From positions 715,511-779,510 of the forward strand of contig CP129490.1 of assembly GCA_030584085.1 (NCBI GenBank): a stretch of 64,000 nucleotides of DNA, read 5' to 3'. The position numbers and the translations under genes were made by a program. Shown here piece after piece: positions 61,557 through 64,000 of the stretch. Every line of letters starts with the position of its first letter. The stretch's first letter is position 1. The notes below the pieces were generated by a model, which saw nothing but the letters and a program-made list of their open reading frames with translations, was not told the DNA's origin and ran no database searches. The DNA is from Melioribacteraceae bacterium. Its GTDB lineage: Bacteria > Bacteroidota > Ignavibacteria > Ignavibacteriales > Melioribacteraceae.

Positions 61557-63293
61557 ATGCAAAGGCATAATTCCGGACAAAAAATTTGGTTCACATTTTT
61601 AATGTCGTTTTTTGTTTTTGTTACAACTGCAAAGGCACAAAACGAAATTAATCTTAGTGATATTGAACCAGGTTATGTAGAATATGGCGCTTTTTCACTT
61701 ACCAACGATGGTGAGGTTAGAGTTACAGGAAACGTTGCCGGCTTCGAAAAATGGGGTCAAAAAACTTATTTCTATGGATGGATTCTCGATGCTACTTCTC
61801 GAAATGTTGTTTGGCACATGCTTGATATTAGAGATATCCGCGATCAATTGAATGATCGTGATTTTGTAAAAGTTGATGAACGTGTGAAACTTAATTCCGG
61901 ATTGTATGAGGTTTATTTCACCGGCGGAGCAAGTTCAAACAATATAGAAATTAACGGAATAAAGGGATTTTTCAGAAAAATTTTCGGGGATGATCAAAGA
62001 GAATTTAGAAGAAGATATCGTGACGAATTATTTTTAAAAGTAACAGGAGTTTCGGGGGGATTCTCAGTTATCGATAAAAATAAATTTGCTAACGATCTAT
62101 CTAAAAGTGCCATTCTAAGTGTCATCAGAACCGGTGATAACGAGTATGTCAAAAAACCATTTGCCCTGAAAGGCGAAACAAAACTGCGAGTCTATGCCAT
62201 TGGTGAAGGTACTGGTGACAGAATTTTTGACTATGCATGGATTTATAATGCTTCCACTTACGAAAAAGTTTGGCAGATGAGTACTCGACGTTCCGATTAT
62301 GCCGGCGGTGCGGATAAAAATATTATGGTTGATGACGATATAACTTTACCTGCCGGAAATTACATTGCTGTTTATGTGACAGATGATTCACATTCTTTTA
62401 ATGAATGGAATCAAATGCCTCCGGATGATCCGCAGTTTTGGGGATTAACAATCTGGCCTGCGACAGATAAAGATGCAAAAAACATCACAGCTTTTGACCA
62501 AAGTGAAATCAACAAACCCTTTATTGAAATTATAAGAGTACGAGATAATGAATTCCGAAAGGAGGGTTTTACTCTTAAAAAAGATATGGAAATAATTATC
62601 CATGCTTTCGGTGAGGGATATGATAAAAGAAGACTTTCTGACTTTGGTTGGATTGTAAATGCTGAAACCGGTGAGAAAGTTTGGCATATGGAAAAAGCAA
62701 GTATTGAATATGGCGGCGGTGCCGAAAAAAATCGTATGGTGCATGAAACAATCAAACTGAAAAAAGGAAATTACATTGTTTATTATTCAACCGACGGTTC
62801 GCATTCTTATGAAAAATGGAATGCCGCACCTCCATTTGATCCCGAAAGATGGGGAATCTCACTTTGGACTGTAAATAAAACTGACGAAAATAGTATATCT
62901 TTATTCGATCCGGAAAACTTTCAGAGTGAAAAAGTAATTTCACAAATAGTAAGGGTCGGTAATCGTGCTTATGAAACCAAATCCTTTAAAATCGACAAAA
63001 CACAACAAGTCAGGATTTTAGCAATTGGTGAAGGTTCAAGCGGAAGAATGTATGATTACGGCTGGATTGAAAACACGGATACAAAAACCATAATCTGGGA
63101 GATGACTTACCGGAAAACCGATAGTGCCGGGGGAGCATCCAAGAATAGAAAATTTGACGGCATAATAACATTATCACCCGGAAATTATAAACTAATCTAT
63201 GAATCCGATGACTCACACTCCTACAGAGGTTGGAACTCGACCCCACCTCACAATCAAGAAATGTATGGTATTACTCTGATGAGAGTTGAATAA
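61557..63293 (+). CDS. Secreted protein with three to four copies of an unrecognised ~125-residue domain
   Basis: 578 residues with signal peptide (FTFLMSFFVFVTTAKAQ). Three repeats at ~188-310, 322-445 and 460-578, each with the core IRxxDNxY...GEG...YDYGWIxNAxT...VWxM...YAGGADKN...GNYxxxYxTDDSHSYxxWNxxPP...WGITLW. A weaker fourth copy lies at ~30-165 (FYGWILDATSRNVVWHMLDI). Many Trp, Tyr and Asp residues suggest a beta-sandwich or propeller-like fold. No family recognised and no T9SS sorting domain at the end. Ends before a strong terminator. Confidence 0.8.
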   Translation: MQRHNSGQKIWFTFLMSFFVFVTTAKAQNEINLSDIEPGYVEYGAFSLTNDGEVRVTGNVAGFEKWGQKTYFYGWILDATSRNVVWHMLDIRDIRDQLNDRDFVKVDERVKLNSGLYEVYFTGGASSNNIEINGIKGFFRKIFGDDQREFRRRYRDELFLKVTGVSGGFSVIDKNKFANDLSKSAILSVIRTGDNEYVKKPFALKGETKLRVYAIGEGTGDRIFDYAWIYNASTYEKVWQMSTRRSDYAGGADKNIMVDDDITLPAGNYIAVYVTDDSHSFNEWNQMPPDDPQFWGLTIWPATDKDAKNITAFDQSEINKPFIEIIRVRDNEFRKEGFTLKKDMEIIIHAFGEGYDKRRLSDFGWIVNAETGEKVWHMEKASIEYGGGAEKNRMVHETIKLKKGNYIVYYSTDGSHSYEKWNAAPPFDPERWGISLWTVNKTDENSISLFDPENFQSEKVISQIVRVGNRAYETKSFKIDKTQQVRILAIGEGSSGRMYDYGWIENTDTKTIIWEMTYRKTDSAGGASKNRKFDGIITLSPGNYKLIYESDDSHSYRGWNSTPPHNQEMYGITLMRVE

Positions 63294-63307
63294 TTATATT
63301 ATTTCGG

Positions 63308-63340
63308 AAAATCCCGCATCATTTAAGATGTGGGATTTTT
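63308..63340 (+). terminator. Rho-independent terminator
   Basis: AAATCCCGCATC / GATGTGGGATTT arms, a 6-base loop and a six-T run after the repeat-domain gene. Confidence 0.88.
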
Positions 63341-63375
63341 TATTATTTAGTTTCTTCTTGAATTCGGATATTGTT

Positions 63376-63834
63376 TTATTGATGATAAGATCTGCGTTCC
63401 AAGGTTGTGTTTTTTAAGCTCGTCACAATCCGAATATTCGTAATTCTTGACTCGTTACATTTTTTATTATTAACAATGATGTATCTAATATTTTTGGGTT
63501 TATTAGCAGTGGGTGATAAATTCCTTGAACTTGTAACAGTCACATTATATTCCTTTGGTTGATCATGTTGCGCGGCTGTTTTGCGTGAGAAAGTTGGTGC
63601 TGAATAAGTGTGAACAATTACATTTTTATTTTTTGTTAAATTTTTTGAAGTCAGCTGTCGATTATGATTGTTTATGTATTCACGTATATGTTTTCTTTTT
63701 TCGTGTAAATTTTCATCTTCCGGTTTCCGATTTGAGTCAGAGAATCTGGCAAACAAATACGAAAAACAGATCACAATAATTAAAGCAATCAAAATATATA
63801 TGATTACTGTTGCTATCTGGGGTATTAAATCCAT
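63376..63834 (-). CDS. Membrane-anchored basic protein, unknown
   Basis: 152 residues. One N-terminal membrane helix (~8-30, ATVIIYILIALIIVICFSYL), then a basic, low-complexity cytosolic or periplasmic tail rich in Asn, Lys, Arg and Ser (FARFSDSNRKPEDENLHEKR, then VTVTSSRNLSPTANKPKNIR). No family recognised. Convergent with the repeat-domain gene. Confidence 0.55.
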   Translation of the reverse strand: MDLIPQIATVIIYILIALIIVICFSYLFARFSDSNRKPEDENLHEKRKHIREYINNHNRQLTSKNLTKNKNVIVHTYSAPTFSRKTAAQHDQPKEYNVTVTSSRNLSPTANKPKNIRYIIVNNKKCNESRITNIRIVTSLKNTTLERRSYHQ

Positions 63835-64000
63835 CGTTCCTATATGAGATTAACAAAGATATAATTCAATTAAAGTGCCAGTAAATTTGCGTTTTGGGGG
63901 AAATTTAGAATGATGAATTAGTTGGATTGTGTCTCATTATTATTATTTAAACTTTTTTGAGACAAATTTTTGGAATGAATTTGACTGTTTTCTTGAATAC
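63835..64000. other. AT-rich gene-free edge
   Basis: No gene, repeat or hairpin that I can support up to the window end. It should contain the promoter of the gene at 63376-63834, but no clear -35/-10 pair was identified. Confidence 0.5.

Noticed and set aside
1-64000. CRISPR array, tRNA or rRNA genes
   Set aside because: No regularly spaced direct repeats and no cloverleaf or rRNA-like sequence were noticed by eye in the intergenic regions; a covariance-model scan would be decisive.

Overview
ORGANISM. AT-rich bacterial DNA with a gene set and signatures typical of the Ignavibacteria / Ignavibacteriales branch near Bacteroidota-Chlorobi. Two secreted proteins end in the type IX secretion sorting domain (LxQNYPNPFNPTT near the start, a KKMxxxK end). 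Other pointers are a DUF2723 protein O-mannosyltransferase-like enzyme, a CBM9/DUF5916 outer-membrane barrel, a short-form AMP nucleosidase and BshA. The taxon is an inference from protein signatures. I saw no tRNA, rRNA, CRISPR array, transposase or prophage.

LAYOUT. 1-8.1 kb: edge-truncated TPP enzyme, YbdG-type MscS channel, EamA exporter, small membrane and secreted unknowns, AMP nucleosidase with a PAP2 phosphatase, and a hybrid histidine kinase. 8.2-15.7 kb: ornithine aminotransferase, a YjbQ/LOG pair, DUF2723, a methyltransferase and a GT4 glycosyltransferase. 15.7-19.9 kb: a rearranged accessory island in which a ~130-bp direct repeat flanks two T9SS-sorted proteins, one with a frameshift in a G7 tract, next to a GT2 gene. 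19.9-29 kb: a seven-gene minus-strand run (metH, lipoprotein, MscS channel, M29 aminopeptidase, arginine deiminase, DUF1028, thioesterase). 29-37.5 kb: hldD, NUDIX, alpha/beta hydrolase, the RtcB/archease RNA-ligase pair, the DUF5916 barrel, a saccharopine dehydrogenase-like protein and bacteriohemerythrin. 37.5-43.7 kb: the methylmalonyl-CoA mutase cluster (both subunits plus MeaB). 44-46.2 kb: lipoprotein, mobA and a YefM/YoeB pair whose toxin is frameshifted.

46.4-52.5 kb: the most coherent functional unit. A MerR regulator with a cysteine-rich tail leads a PsrA/PhsA-type Tat molybdoenzyme, a four-cluster ferredoxin subunit, an NrfD-type membrane subunit, two YeeE/YedE sulfur-compound channels and a membrane-anchored rhodanese. 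I read it as a polysulfide/thiosulfate respiration and sulfur-import module; mobA just upstream could supply its cofactor. 52.6-54.5 kb: an opposing operon of AhpD-like protein, large membrane protein and THEP1-type NTPase that I cannot assign. 54.6-59 kb: sugar and thiol genes (ugd, bshA, PfkB kinase, rfbD). 59-59.8 kb: a DUF134 regulator and a NifX/NifB-like protein behind a perfect 20-bp palindrome. 59.9-64 kb: AbgT transporter, a secreted protein with three to four copies of an unrecognised ~125-residue repeat, and a membrane-anchored unknown.

CROSS-CUTTING. At least seven families of short palindromic or MITE-like repeats are scattered through the window. They do more than fill gaps. One sits in frame inside a sorting domain, one purine-rich element sits in frame inside mobA, three supply the last codons or stop of a gene, and two create false N-terminal extensions on meaB and the mutase large subunit. 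Several gene starts were therefore moved to the Shine-Dalgarno-supported codon, as noted per entry.
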